The position numbers were made by a program, and so were the translations under genes. From the NCBI RefSeq assembly GCF_000422465.1, contig NZ_AULV01000016.1, forward strand, positions 148,321 to 212,320: DNA of 64,000 bases. The letters are read 5' to 3'. The notes below the pieces were generated by a model. It was not told the origin of the DNA. It saw nothing but the letters and a program-made list of their open reading frames with translations, and did no database searches. Source of the DNA: Paenibacillus harenae DSM 16969 (GTDB lineage Bacteria > Bacillota > Bacilli > Paenibacillales > Paenibacillaceae). Below are positions 8,549 to 17,626 of the stretch, piece after piece (position 1 is the stretch's first letter; each line of letters opens with the position of its first letter).

Positions 8549-11263
8549 ATGACGACCGAAATTTCATATTCACGTATGTATGAAAAAGGAAATTACGCCA
8601 GCGCCTACACGGAGGTTCCGGCTTCCGCTCCCGGCTTCGAATGGCGTGACGGTATGGTAAGCGGCAATGGCGAGAACGGTTATATCACCTCAGGTTCGCC
8701 TTATGCGGACTGCTTTATTTTTCAAAACATATGGTTCAACTACCCATCCAACCATCCCAGAGTGATTCCGGAGGAGTTGACAGGGCAGCTTGCCGAAGCC
8801 AGGCGGAACGTCTTTCATTTAAACGACCAATGGAAAATAACATTTCCGGACGGCACGACGAGAAGAAGAACCTTTTTTTACAGCTACCATCCCGGTCATC
8901 AACTCCGGCTTAGCATGACGAATAGCGGAAGCGTATCGGACTATGAGCGGTGGACGAATTATGAAACGGCGGAGACGGGAGTGCGCTACACCGATGAGCT
9001 TGGCTCATGGATTCGAACTTCGTTTACGTCCAGAGCGGACAACGTATCGATCACGAAGATAACGCAATCTTCCATCGGCGCAAAAATTAACATGGTGATC
9101 TCGATCGATGACATTTCGAATATGTGCAGAGCACAGAATGCCGCTTCCGAGGTTACGGCGCTTCAATATAAAAAGTTGGTCGGCCCCGATGCAGCGTATA
9201 TCGCGCAGGTTGCGCATTATCCTTCCTATCCCGGGAGCGAGCTGGCCGGTGGCGGATACGCGGGGCTGACGCAGGTCATAGCGATAAACGGCGTTAAGAA
9301 GAGAGTGCTGCTCCCGGAAACGAACGAAACGATGAACGTCGGCACCGAGAAGAACCCTGCCATTAAAATCATGAACGCGGATGCCGTATATTTAATCACG
9401 CAGTCCGACCGAACGCATGAAATGGGCAGAATCGAAGATTTTTGCGGGATGCCGCAATACGCAATCGCCGATCAACTATATCGGAATACGAACGCCGTTG
9501 CCGGCAAATACAAGGACGCATCCGGTCATTTCGATTACGTCGCCGCCCTCGCGCCGCATGTCCGGAAGCACGCATCCGAATATAACGCTGTGAGCTTCTT
9601 CATTCACGGGGACGAAGCTGACAAGCACGTGGACAACCTGGCGCTGATCAACGCTCAAAAAGCGTCGGCGTCCAAAGTCAATCATGCGTTTATGGAGCAG
9701 GCGTACAACCAGGGACGGTATGCCATGATCTGCAGCGGCGGCTCCAGCGCGCCCCGCTTGTACGGGATGTGGACCGGGGAATGGAATCCCGGCTGGCGCG
9801 GCATCTACACCCTTGACGCCAACGTCAATTTGCAAGTCGCAGCGATGAATACGGGCCATTTAACGGAAGCGCAGCTTGGCTATATAACGTTTTTCTTGAG
9901 AAACGCACCGGACTTTGCCTACAATGCGCGGATGGCGTATGGGATGCACGACGCCTTGCAGGTGTCGGTCAACTCCGACGGCGACCGGGGCATGCATGTG
10001 GAGTATGACAACGACTATCCGTTTCAATACTGGAATGCCGGTGCCAGCTGGTGTTTACTGCCCATCTTTGAATATTGGCAGTGTTACGGCAACCGGCGGA
10101 TTCCGATTCATGCCGGCATGAGGATCCATGATCTGCGGCCGCTTCTCGGCGTCAAGGACGGGGGCCTTTCCGATGAAGAATTCGCTCAACTCCTAAACAG
10201 AGGGTTTCTGGATCTGGAACAGGATATTTTGCTCCCTCTGCTTACCAAACAGGCTAACTTCTGGGAGCAGATTTGCACACCGGAATACTACACGGATATA
10301 AATGGAGATTCATGCTATCAGAGCGGCAAAACGGCGCTAAATCCCGGTGAAAAGTATTTGATTATTCCTGCCTATTCGCCGGAGAATAACCCGATCGGCT
10401 ATAACAGCACGATTACGGCCAATGCCGTCATGGATATATCGGCAGCGCGAGACGGACTTCAGATGGTTATTATGCTTGAAAAGGCCGTAAAGCGAGACGG
10501 TTTCGAAGCTGCAATCGCCAAATGGGAAGGGTTGCTCTCACTGCTGCCGGATTACAAATACGACACTGACGGCGCTTTACGCGAATGGGCGATGAGCGAA
10601 TATACGGAAAATAACAATCACCGGCATCTGAGCCATCTTTATGTGGCTTGGCCGGCCTATGAAACAAGGTACAACAGGGAATTAGCTCAAGCCGCGAAGA
10701 TCGCTCTCGAGAACAGAGACAAATACAATACGCAGGATGCGACCGCGGGGCATGGCTGGGTGCATAAGGCACTTGTCCACGCGAGGTTGAAAAATGGCGA
10801 CGGAGTGCTCTCATCGCTATTGCCCATGATGACGGAAACCGGCTATTACGTCTCCCTAATGACAGATCACGATACAAATCGGAGAAACAACACCTATTGC
10901 ACGGATACGGCGTTTGGCGCCGTCGGGGCAGTGAATGAAGCGTTGCTATTCTCGAATACGGGCGAAATCGAGGTTCTTCCGGCATTGCCTTCCGATTGGA
11001 AAACCGGCTCCATACATGGACTCATGGCAAGGACCCGGGTAGAAGTTAAGGAGTTAACCTGGGATTTATTCACCAAAACGGTACGCGTTACGCTGTGTTC
11101 AAGCGAGAATGACAATATGATTAAATTACATGCAGGCATTCCTTGGACGGATGCCGCGATTAACGGCCATGCTGTAAAGGTGCTTCAGGAAGAGCGTGGA
11201 AAATATATCCGCTTGACGCTGATTTCGGGAATTGACGTTACGGTTGTATTTCAGTTGGCCTAA
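8549..11263 (+). CDS. GH95-like glycoside hydrolase (alpha-L-fucosidase/alpha-L-galactosidase family)
   Basis: This 904-residue protein has the GH95 arrangement: an N-terminal beta domain (about 1-280), an (alpha/alpha)6 barrel (about 330-780) and a C-terminal beta domain. Diagnostic stretches are RLYGMWTGEWNPGWRGIYT, NNHRHLSHLYVAWP and, near the end, LPALPSDWKTGSIHGLMAR. No signal peptide is seen, so it likely acts inside on imported oligomers. GH95 enzymes remove terminal alpha-1,2-linked L-fucose or L-galactose, sugars found on xyloglucan, rhamnogalacturonan II and some rhamnogalacturonan I side chains. The start has a GGGAGGAACAAG site. It precedes an importer operon and ends in its own terminator. 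Family confidence is good; which sugar is released is open. Confidence 0.82.
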   Translation: MTTEISYSRMYEKGNYASAYTEVPASAPGFEWRDGMVSGNGENGYITSGSPYADCFIFQNIWFNYPSNHPRVIPEELTGQLAEARRNVFHLNDQWKITFPDGTTRRRTFFYSYHPGHQLRLSMTNSGSVSDYERWTNYETAETGVRYTDELGSWIRTSFTSRADNVSITKITQSSIGAKINMVISIDDISNMCRAQNAASEVTALQYKKLVGPDAAYIAQVAHYPSYPGSELAGGGYAGLTQVIAINGVKKRVLLPETNETMNVGTEKNPAIKIMNADAVYLITQSDRTHEMGRIEDFCGMPQYAIADQLYRNTNAVAGKYKDASGHFDYVAALAPHVRKHASEYNAVSFFIHGDEADKHVDNLALINAQKASASKVNHAFMEQAYNQGRYAMICSGGSSAPRLYGMWTGEWNPGWRGIYTLDANVNLQVAAMNTGHLTEAQLGYITFFLRNAPDFAYNARMAYGMHDALQVSVNSDGDRGMHVEYDNDYPFQYWNAGASWCLLPIFEYWQCYGNRRIPIHAGMRIHDLRPLLGVKDGGLSDEEFAQLLNRGFLDLEQDILLPLLTKQANFWEQICTPEYYTDINGDSCYQSGKTALNPGEKYLIIPAYSPENNPIGYNSTITANAVMDISAARDGLQMVIMLEKAVKRDGFEAAIAKWEGLLSLLPDYKYDTDGALREWAMSEYTENNNHRHLSHLYVAWPAYETRYNRELAQAAKIALENRDKYNTQDATAGHGWVHKALVHARLKNGDGVLSSLLPMMTETGYYVSLMTDHDTNRRNNTYCTDTAFGAVGAVNEALLFSNTGEIEVLPALPSDWKTGSIHGLMARTRVEVKELTWDLFTKTVRVTLCSSENDNMIKLHAGIPWTDAAINGHAVKVLQEERGKYIRLTLISGIDVTVVFQLA

Positions 11264-11290
11264 TCCCTAGTAAAATCATGTCGGTTGTTA

Positions 11291-11332
11291 AAAGAGCCCT
11301 TGGCACTGGAAATCCGGAAGCAAGGGCTCTTT
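11291..11332 (+). terminator. Hairpin terminator after the GH95 gene
   Basis: AAAGAGCCCTTG (11291-11302) pairs perfectly with CAAGGGCTCTTT (11321-11332), a 12-base-pair stem. The T-run after it is short, so it may be leaky. Confidence 0.7.
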
Positions 11333-11397
11333 GAGTTGGTGAACATGAAGGGAAGAACCACCTTGAAAAAGGACACCAAAACCTGCGAAATGAACCG

Positions 11398-11426
11398 TTT
11401 TCACGAAATGTATGCGCTTTTATAAT
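11398..11426 (+). promoter_or_regulatory. Sigma-A promoter with an embedded cre-like site, ahead of importer operon
   Basis: TTTTCA (11398-11403), a 17-base spacer and a perfect TATAAT (11421-11426) form a promoter about 60 bases before the permease gene. The spacer and -10 hold TGTATGCGCTTTTA (11409-11422), which fits the CcpA operator consensus TGWAARCGYTWNCW at 12 of 14 positions. CcpA bound here would block the polymerase, giving glucose repression of the importer. The CcpA link is inferred from the match. Confidence 0.6.
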
Positions 11427-11488
11427 TTGAGTAGGAAGCGGCAGACAGGAAGCACACACAAAGCAAAACGAAAGGAGAGGCGAAAATC

Positions 11489-12430
11489 ATTCAAAACGAC
11501 CTATTTATAAAGCGGTTTCAAAGACAGCTCCCCTTCCAGCTGTTTGTATGGATCGGGCTCGCGTTCCTGCTGGTGTTCAGTTACATTCCGATGTTCGGCA
11601 TCATTATCGCATTTAAAAATTATAAAATCTCGACCGGCATCGACGGGATTTTTACCAGTTCTTGGGCAGGAGTGACGCACTTCAAGGAATTGATCAACGA
11701 CTATAACTTCCCGATGCTGGTACGCAATACGCTCGTTTTGAGCCTGTTGAAAATCGTTTTTTCGTACCCGATACCGATTCTGTTCGCCATCCTGCTTAGC
11801 GAAGTAAGGCATGTGTTTCTAAAACGGTTCGTGCAGACCGTCAGTTATTTGCCTCATTTCATCTCTTGGGTCGTCGTAACCGGCATCTCGTATGCCTTCT
11901 TCTCGTCGGGGTTCGGCATCTTCAACGATCTGCTGATATCCCTGCACCTGATCAAGGAACCGCTCAATATCTTAACGGATCCGAACTCGTTCTGGGGGCT
12001 AGCGGTTTCGACGGCGATATGGAAGGAAGCGGGGTGGTGGACGATTATTTTCCTCGCGGCGCTTGCCGGCATCGACCCGTCACTTTACGAGGCGGCGGAG
12101 ATGGACGGCGCGAGCCGGCTAAGACGAATCTATCACATCACGCTGCCGGGGCTGAAGGGCGCAAGCATCGTTGTGTTGATTCTGACGATCGGAAGCATGC
12201 TGGGGGGAGGGCTGGTCGGATCGAACTTCGAGCAGTCCATGCTGCTTGGCAACGCCCTTAACAGCGAGAAGTCGCAGATCATTCAAACCTACGCGTTCAC
12301 GATCGGCTTGGCGCAGGGGCGGTTTTCATTTGCGACGGCGATCGATCTCATGCAATCGGTCATCTCCGTTTTCTTGATCTTCACAAGCAACGCCATTGCG
12401 AAGCGCGTCTCGGGTACCGGGTTGTTCTAG
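11489..12430 (+). CDS. ABC sugar importer permease, LplB/YteP type, apparently with an ATT or ATC start
   Basis: The family-typical protein is about 310 residues and begins before the first membrane helix. In this frame no ATG, GTG or TTG occurs between the upstream stop (11432) and GTG at 11573; starting there would delete most of the first helix. A strong AAGGAGAGG site (11472-11480) stands 5 and 8 bases before consecutive ATC and ATT codons (11486, 11489). Translation from ATT gives 313 residues with an intact first helix and FSYIPMFGIIIAFKNYK. The EAA loop reads YEAAEMDGASRLRRIYHIT. It is the first gene of a permease-permease-binding protein-kinase-regulator run and should import oligosaccharides with a shared ATPase encoded elsewhere. 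Confidence 0.85.
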   Translation: MQNDLFIKRFQRQLPFQLFVWIGLAFLLVFSYIPMFGIIIAFKNYKISTGIDGIFTSSWAGVTHFKELINDYNFPMLVRNTLVLSLLKIVFSYPIPILFAILLSEVRHVFLKRFVQTVSYLPHFISWVVVTGISYAFFSSGFGIFNDLLISLHLIKEPLNILTDPNSFWGLAVSTAIWKEAGWWTIIFLAALAGIDPSLYEAAEMDGASRLRRIYHITLPGLKGASIVVLILTIGSMLGGGLVGSNFEQSMLLGNALNSEKSQIIQTYAFTIGLAQGRFSFATAIDLMQSVISVFLIFTSNAIAKRVSGTGLF

Positions 12431-12462
12431 CATCATAAGAATCAGGAAAGTGGTGAACCATC

Positions 12463-13344
12463 ATGCGCCATAAAAAAACGACGGAAGACCGGGTACTGGA
12501 CGCGATCATATCCGTTATTCTATTTATCGTCGTCTTCGTGACGCTCTATCCTTTCTACTACATCCTATTGATTACGCTTAATGCGGGCACGGACACCGCG
12601 ATCGGCGGCATGTATTTGTGGCCGCGGCAATTTACGCTCGGCAACTATCTATACTTTCTCGAGGATCCGAAGTGGATCAGCGCGTTCGGAATTTCGATGC
12701 TGCGTACGATCGCAGGAACCGCTCTCGGGGTCCTGTTCACCGCCATTGTTGCCTACGGACTAGCCAAGCGCGATTTGATCTTCCGCAAAAGCTACTTCCT
12801 TATCGTCGTTGTGGCGATGAATTTCTCCGGGGGATTAATTGCCTTCTACATCGTGCTGAAAAGCCTGGGCTTAATTAATACGTTCGGCGTCTACGTCATT
12901 CCGGGGATGCTGAACCTGTTCTTCCTTCTGATCGCAATCACGTTTTTTACCGAAATACCCGAGGAGCTTGGCGAATCGGCAAGGATCGACGGCGCCTCGG
13001 AGGTCCGTATTTTCACCAAAATCATTTTGCCCGTTTCCATGCCGCTTCTGGCGACGATGAGCTTGTTCATCGGCTCCGGACAATGGAATGCATGGCTCGA
13101 TTCGGCTTATTTCGTACAAGATGAGAGACTGCGAACGCTAACTTACCGCATGATGCAGGTGATTAATCAAACAATGGTTCCGTCGGGCGAGGCTCAGTCG
13201 GCAGCCATGTCAAGGTCCAGCGTAACGCCGTTCTCGATTCAAGCGACGGCGATGATCGTTTCCATCGTCCCGATTCTCGGCGTGTATCCGTTCCTGCAAA
13301 AATATTTTGTATCCGGCATGATGCTCGGCTCGGTCAAAGGCTGA
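12463..13344 (+). CDS. ABC sugar importer permease, LplC/YtcP type
   Basis: This 293-residue, six-helix permease has the LplC-type features TLYPFYYILLITLN, YLWPRQFT, the EAA loop LGESARIDGASEVRIFTKII and the C-terminal PFLQKYFVSGMMLGSVKG. It is full length, which shows what the truncated copy at 5567 has lost. The start follows GGAAAGTGGTGAACC. It lies 32 bases after its LplB-type partner and 80 bases before the binding lipoprotein, so the three form one importer. In Bacillus subtilis the YtcQ-YteP-YtcP relatives take up rhamnogalacturonan fragments with MsmX; the nearby GH105 and GH28 genes fit the same use. Confidence 0.93.
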   Translation: MRHKKTTEDRVLDAIISVILFIVVFVTLYPFYYILLITLNAGTDTAIGGMYLWPRQFTLGNYLYFLEDPKWISAFGISMLRTIAGTALGVLFTAIVAYGLAKRDLIFRKSYFLIVVVAMNFSGGLIAFYIVLKSLGLINTFGVYVIPGMLNLFFLLIAITFFTEIPEELGESARIDGASEVRIFTKIILPVSMPLLATMSLFIGSGQWNAWLDSAYFVQDERLRTLTYRMMQVINQTMVPSGEAQSAAMSRSSVTPFSIQATAMIVSIVPILGVYPFLQKYFVSGMMLGSVKG

Positions 13345-13424
13345 TTTTGAATTCGGTTTTTCGGTTGTCTTACTGATGGATAGCAGGACATCCTTAAAAT
13401 AATAAAGATCATGGGGGTATAAAA

Positions 13425-14996
13425 ATGAACAGAAGCTTTAGATTATTAATCGTTCTGGTCGCTGCGATGTCATTGGTTTTGTCGGCATGCAGCGGCAACG
13501 CCGGCAATGCGCCCGCAAACGGCGGCAAGGCCAATAACGGGGAGGAAAGTTCGACAGGGAATGGAGCCGGCGATAGCTCCAAGCCTCCTGTCGAGCTGAC
13601 GATGTTCGTGGATGCCACCTGGTATCCGTTCCAGGACTGGACGGGCGAAATCCCGGAGGCCATTACGAAGGCAACCGGCGTCAAGCCAAAGGTGACGGTG
13701 GCAACCGACGACAAGCAGCTCGCCTTGATGGTAGCTTCGGGCGATTTGCCCGACATCGTCGTATCCTTTAACTTCAAGCTTATGTCGGACGGAAATTTAA
13801 GTTTGCCCTACAATGAAATCTTTCCGAAATACGCGCCAAGCGTGAAGTTCGACCCGGTCAAAGAGCTTGTCAACACGGTAAGCGACGGCAATTATTACGC
13901 GATCCGCAACGATTTCTCTTCTGAAGCGGAGTGGAAGGCCAATCCCTACGCCCATATGATGGTACCCGGATTGACCCTGCGCAAGGACATTTTGGAGGAG
14001 CTCGGCAATCCGTCCATCAAGACGATTGACGATTTGGATAAGGTGTTTGCCGCAGTCAAGGAGAAGCATCCCGACATGGTGCCGCTTATCTTGAACCCGA
14101 ACTGGCAGCGGCCTTATTTCGATACCCAATTCGGCGCTGCGGGGGGCTTTGTCGACAAAGACGGCAAGATCGAATATTACCTGAGGCAGAATGCGACTCG
14201 CGATTCGATGCTCTATATAAACAGCTTGTACCGCAACGGGTTTGTTACTTCCGAGAATTTTGCCTACAAGAATGAGTCTGAAACCGAGCAAATGATGTTG
14301 GCCGGCAAAGGTTTTGCTTATACGTGGACTTATTCCGGCGCGGACCGTCTTAACGCCAGCGGTAAGGAAAGCGGTTTGGAATTCGTACAGCTTGCCGAGC
14401 CGCTTGGCGACAAGGCATCCGTCATCAGCACCGGAACCGGCGGACTCGGCGTTTATGTGACGAAGGATAACAAGGACGTGGAGGCGACGGTCAGATTCCT
14501 TGAGTACTTGTACTCGGAGGAAGGCTGGCGGCTGGCCGAATGGGGCATGGAAGGGAAGGACTGGACGTGGAATGAAGCGGGATATCCGGAGTTCAACTAC
14601 AACGTGCAGGACTTGGAAGTTCTGAAGCAAAAAGGCGTGTATTGGTGGGGGGTGCCGACGGAAACCGGAGTAGGTATGGCTCTTAGCTCCTATAAAAGCG
14701 GATCGGAGACGACGCGACAAGGGGAGGCCTACTCCAAAATAACAACGTTTAACCCGGCCATCGGGATGATTAATCCGGATACCGACTCGCCCGAACAGAT
14801 CATACGGACCAATATCGACAATATGGTGAAGACGGAGGTTGCGAAGGTTTATTTGGCGCCGACGAAGGACGAGGCTTTGAAGGCTTATGAGGAAATGCTG
14901 AAGAAGGCGGAGAAAATAGGCATAACGAAACTGGAGGCATGGGCGACCGAACAATATGGTCCGTTAAAGGAAAAGTATGACGCGTTGACGAAGTAA
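13425..14996 (+). CDS. Extracellular solute-binding lipoprotein of a sugar importer (LplA/YtcQ type)
   Basis: This 523-residue protein begins with a lipoprotein signal: a charged start, a hydrophobic core and the lipobox VLSAC, with the lipidated Cys at residue 23. A Gly/Asn-rich linker (about 24-50) leads to a two-lobe binding fold. The length and features such as GDLPDIV and YSEEGWRLAEWG fit the LplA/YtcQ family of oligosaccharide binders. It would capture sugar outside the membrane and hand it to the two permeases just upstream. The ribosome site is GGGGG before ATG. A strong hairpin after the stop separates it from the kinase gene. Confidence 0.93.
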   Translation: MNRSFRLLIVLVAAMSLVLSACSGNAGNAPANGGKANNGEESSTGNGAGDSSKPPVELTMFVDATWYPFQDWTGEIPEAITKATGVKPKVTVATDDKQLALMVASGDLPDIVVSFNFKLMSDGNLSLPYNEIFPKYAPSVKFDPVKELVNTVSDGNYYAIRNDFSSEAEWKANPYAHMMVPGLTLRKDILEELGNPSIKTIDDLDKVFAAVKEKHPDMVPLILNPNWQRPYFDTQFGAAGGFVDKDGKIEYYLRQNATRDSMLYINSLYRNGFVTSENFAYKNESETEQMMLAGKGFAYTWTYSGADRLNASGKESGLEFVQLAEPLGDKASVISTGTGGLGVYVTKDNKDVEATVRFLEYLYSEEGWRLAEWGMEGKDWTWNEAGYPEFNYNVQDLEVLKQKGVYWWGVPTETGVGMALSSYKSGSETTRQGEAYSKITTFNPAIGMINPDTDSPEQIIRTNIDNMVKTEVAKVYLAPTKDEALKAYEEMLKKAEKIGITKLEAWATEQYGPLKEKYDALTK

Positions 14997-15010
14997 CGCA
15001 AACCCTTTAA

Positions 15011-15055
15011 GCTCATAGGAAAAGCAGTCCCGCCAAAGGCTGCGCTCCTATGAGC
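15011..15055 (+). terminator. Hairpin between binding-protein and kinase genes, probable partial terminator
   Basis: GCTCATAGGA (15011-15020) pairs exactly with TCCTATGAGC (15046-15055), with a second inner stem GCAG/CTGC. No real T-run follows. It could stabilise the abundant binding-protein message and let less transcript run into the sensor genes. Confidence 0.5.
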
Positions 15056-15096
15056 TCCTTCGATTTTATACCCTATTTTCCAGGGGAGTGACGATT

Positions 15097-16860
15097 ATGC
15101 GCATCAGCACCAAGATGATTATAGGTTATCTGTTTCTCGTCGTGCTCCCGTTCCTTGCTTTTGCGATCTTTGTTTATCATCAACTGCATGAGCGATTAAT
15201 GACCCAATACCAACTAACCAATCAGCAGAATATTGAGCAGCAAGCCGCCAACCTCGAAGCCGGCATGTCCAAAATCGAGTCGTTGTATTCTATTTATCAG
15301 AACAATTCCGCGTTGATTGATTTTTTGCGGGGCGATTACGCGGATGACCGGGAGCTTATTTATTCGTTCCTGAAGGAAATCAGTCCCGCCTTCTCTTTCG
15401 CTTCCCTCGGGGAGCCGATGGTCGAACGGATCGTGGCGTATCCGAAAACCGAGAAGCGGCTGCTCTCCGTTCCTGAATTCGGGGACTATTCGGAGCTTGG
15501 CGGCTTGCTAAGCTCGGAGGATATGACAAGGCTCCGTCCTGACAAAGGATTGTGGAAGAAATCATTTGACTCGGCATCCGGTCCCGTCTTGAACTATTAC
15601 CATAAGCTCTATAGCGACACGTATACCAGCGAGCTCGGGATTCTCCGAATTATGGTGAAACCGGCGCTAATCGAGGAATTTATTCAAGCGCTAAGCGCTC
15701 TGCATCCGAATAACGCGATCCTGCTGACCGGTCCGGAGGGGGAAATTGTCTACGCCGTCAGGGATATGCAGCTTGGCTCCGTGCAGCTCACGGATATTCA
15801 AGCGGCCATCCGGCGCGGGGAAGACAAGTCGTTTCTGGCAGACCGGGGGAAGCTGCTGGTGAATACGGTGCGGGCGCCGCGGCTTGGCTTAACCGTCGTC
15901 GAGGTGAACCGGCAGGACACCCTTTTTCAATCGATGTGGACCAAGCTCTGGTGGGCGGGTGCGGGAGCCGGGCTGCTTATTCTTCTATCGGTTTTCTATT
16001 ACGTGCTTTTATCGTCGTTGACAAGACGGATCTTGCTGCTGTCCCGGCACATGAGGAAGGTCGGCCAGAATTTTCTCGGCAATCCCTATGCCGGCAAACC
16101 CGGCAAGGATGAGATCGGCTTTCTTATTTCGAACTATAACGCGATGATCGGCCGCATCGATGAACTGGTCAACCGCGTCCAAAAGGTGGAATTAATGAAG
16201 AAGGAGGCGGATTTCAAAATGCTGCAAGCGCAAATTCAGCCTCATTTTCTGTACAATACGCTGGAGACGATGCGAATGCTGGCCAGATCCAACCATGATC
16301 ACAAGGTGGCGGAGATGGCATTTTCATTAGGCAATCTCCTGAGATACAGCTTATCCAAAACGGACGATACGACGCTGAAGGAAGAGGTTGAGCACATCCG
16401 TTCGTATATCGCGATTCACCAAATCCGTATGCGTGATTTAAATTTTGAATTCGAGTCGGACGATCGCCTCTTATCGCTCCGTTGCCCGCGATTTATTTTG
16501 CAGCCGCTTATTGAAAACGCTTTGCTTCATGGATTGTCCGGAAAGAAGGGAGGCAAGCAAATCGCCGTTCGGCTGACGCAAGGCCGAGGCTTCGCGCTCA
16601 TCGAGGTATGCGACAACGGGAAGGGCATCGGACAGGACAAGATCGCGAGATTGAGGAGATTGATAAACGGAGAACCGGCTGTCGATTTCTTCCATCAAGG
16701 TACGGGGATAGGGCTTAACAACGTAGCGGAAAGAGTCAAAGCGTATTTCGGTCAAGAATCGGCAATGTCCATCGAAAGCAAACCCGGCGAATGGACGAGA
16801 TGCTCTCTAAGACTTATGCTGGAGGAGAACAGCCATGCTCAAGCTGATGATTGTGGATGA
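15097..16860 (+). CDS. YesM-family sensor histidine kinase
   Basis: ATG at 15097 follows GGGGAG with good spacing and is preferred over an in-frame GTG nine bases earlier; the product is 587 residues. It has a membrane helix near residues 8-27, an extracellular sensing region to about 285, a second helix (about 287-310), a HAMP linker, a His-kinase domain with the phospho-acceptor QPHFLYNTLE, and an ATPase with QPLIENALLHG, CDNGKGIG and GTGIGLNNV. The family senses extracellular sugars, sometimes together with the binding protein. It overlaps the response regulator by 26 bases and follows the importer, so it most likely controls that importer and nearby hydrolases. Confidence 0.95.
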   Translation: MRISTKMIIGYLFLVVLPFLAFAIFVYHQLHERLMTQYQLTNQQNIEQQAANLEAGMSKIESLYSIYQNNSALIDFLRGDYADDRELIYSFLKEISPAFSFASLGEPMVERIVAYPKTEKRLLSVPEFGDYSELGGLLSSEDMTRLRPDKGLWKKSFDSASGPVLNYYHKLYSDTYTSELGILRIMVKPALIEEFIQALSALHPNNAILLTGPEGEIVYAVRDMQLGSVQLTDIQAAIRRGEDKSFLADRGKLLVNTVRAPRLGLTVVEVNRQDTLFQSMWTKLWWAGAGAGLLILLSVFYYVLLSSLTRRILLLSRHMRKVGQNFLGNPYAGKPGKDEIGFLISNYNAMIGRIDELVNRVQKVELMKKEADFKMLQAQIQPHFLYNTLETMRMLARSNHDHKVAEMAFSLGNLLRYSLSKTDDTTLKEEVEHIRSYIAIHQIRMRDLNFEFESDDRLLSLRCPRFILQPLIENALLHGLSGKKGGKQIAVRLTQGRGFALIEVCDNGKGIGQDKIARLRRLINGEPAVDFFHQGTGIGLNNVAERVKAYFGQESAMSIESKPGEWTRCSLRLMLEENSHAQADDCG

Positions 16861-17626
16861 CGAACCTATTATTCTGTCGGGGATCCGGGACATGGTTGAA
16901 CAAGCAAATACGGCATTCACGAGGATCGCGACAGCTAACGACGGAACGGAAGCGCTGGACATGATGGCCTATTTCCGGCCGGATTTAATCATAACCGATA
17001 TTCAGATGCCTGAAATGGATGGCCTCTCCTTTATTCGCCAGGCAAAGGTTAAGAATGTCACGCGATTCATTATCCTTTCGGGATACGACGTCTTTCAATA
17101 CGCGCAGGATGCGATACGGCTTCAGGTTGCGGAATATATGCTGAAGCCGATTGACGAGCGGCAGCTGATTGAATTATTGAAGCGAATGGCCCTTGAGATA
17201 ATCGGACAGCAGAATAACCATGCTTCAACCATTGGCGAGAAGGAAGTGGATGCAGAGCAAAATTCCATTAACGAGCATGTCAAAATGCTGAAGGACTATA
17301 TTCATAATAACTATATGAAGGATATCTCGTTGTCTGACGCCGCGGCGTACTTAAATCTTCATCCGGCTTACACCGGCCAATTATTTAAGAAGGAGACGGG
17401 CGATTCGTTCGTGCAGTACATTAATCAATGCCGCATTGACAAAGCGAAAGAATTGCTTGCCGGCAGGAACCAGGTTGCCCTGGAGAAGATCGCAGCCTGC
17501 GTGGGGTTCGAGAACCGTCGCACGTTTTATAAAGTATTTCGAAAATATGCAGGACAGACGCCCGGAGAGTATAGGGAGCGTATGCAACGGCCAACTCAGC
17601 GCATCGATGATTACGAATGCTTGTGA
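16835..17626 (+). CDS. YesN-family response regulator with AraC-type DNA-binding domain
   Basis: This 263-residue protein has a receiver domain (1-120) with acidic pocket VDDEP, phospho-Asp in LIITDIQMPEMDG and the conserved Lys in MLKPID, then a short linker and an AraC double helix-turn-helix (about 160-255) ending in VGFENRRTFYKVFRKYAGQTP. Many YesN relatives are 400-540 residues with a long middle region; this is the short form. It starts inside the kinase gene after GGAGGAGAAC, so the two are translationally coupled. Its last 16 bases overlap the end of a convergent AraC gene on the other strand. Confidence 0.95.
   Translation: MLKLMIVDDEPIILSGIRDMVEQANTAFTRIATANDGTEALDMMAYFRPDLIITDIQMPEMDGLSFIRQAKVKNVTRFIILSGYDVFQYAQDAIRLQVAEYMLKPIDERQLIELLKRMALEIIGQQNNHASTIGEKEVDAEQNSINEHVKMLKDYIHNNYMKDISLSDAAAYLNLHPAYTGQLFKKETGDSFVQYINQCRIDKAKELLAGRNQVALEKIAACVGFENRRTFYKVFRKYAGQTPGEYRERMQRPTQRIDDYECL

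Noticed and set aside
13797..14954. Minus-strand open frame of 385 codons opposite the binding lipoprotein
   Set aside because: The plus-strand gene has a lipobox and family motifs; the antisense frame has neither start site nor recognisable features.
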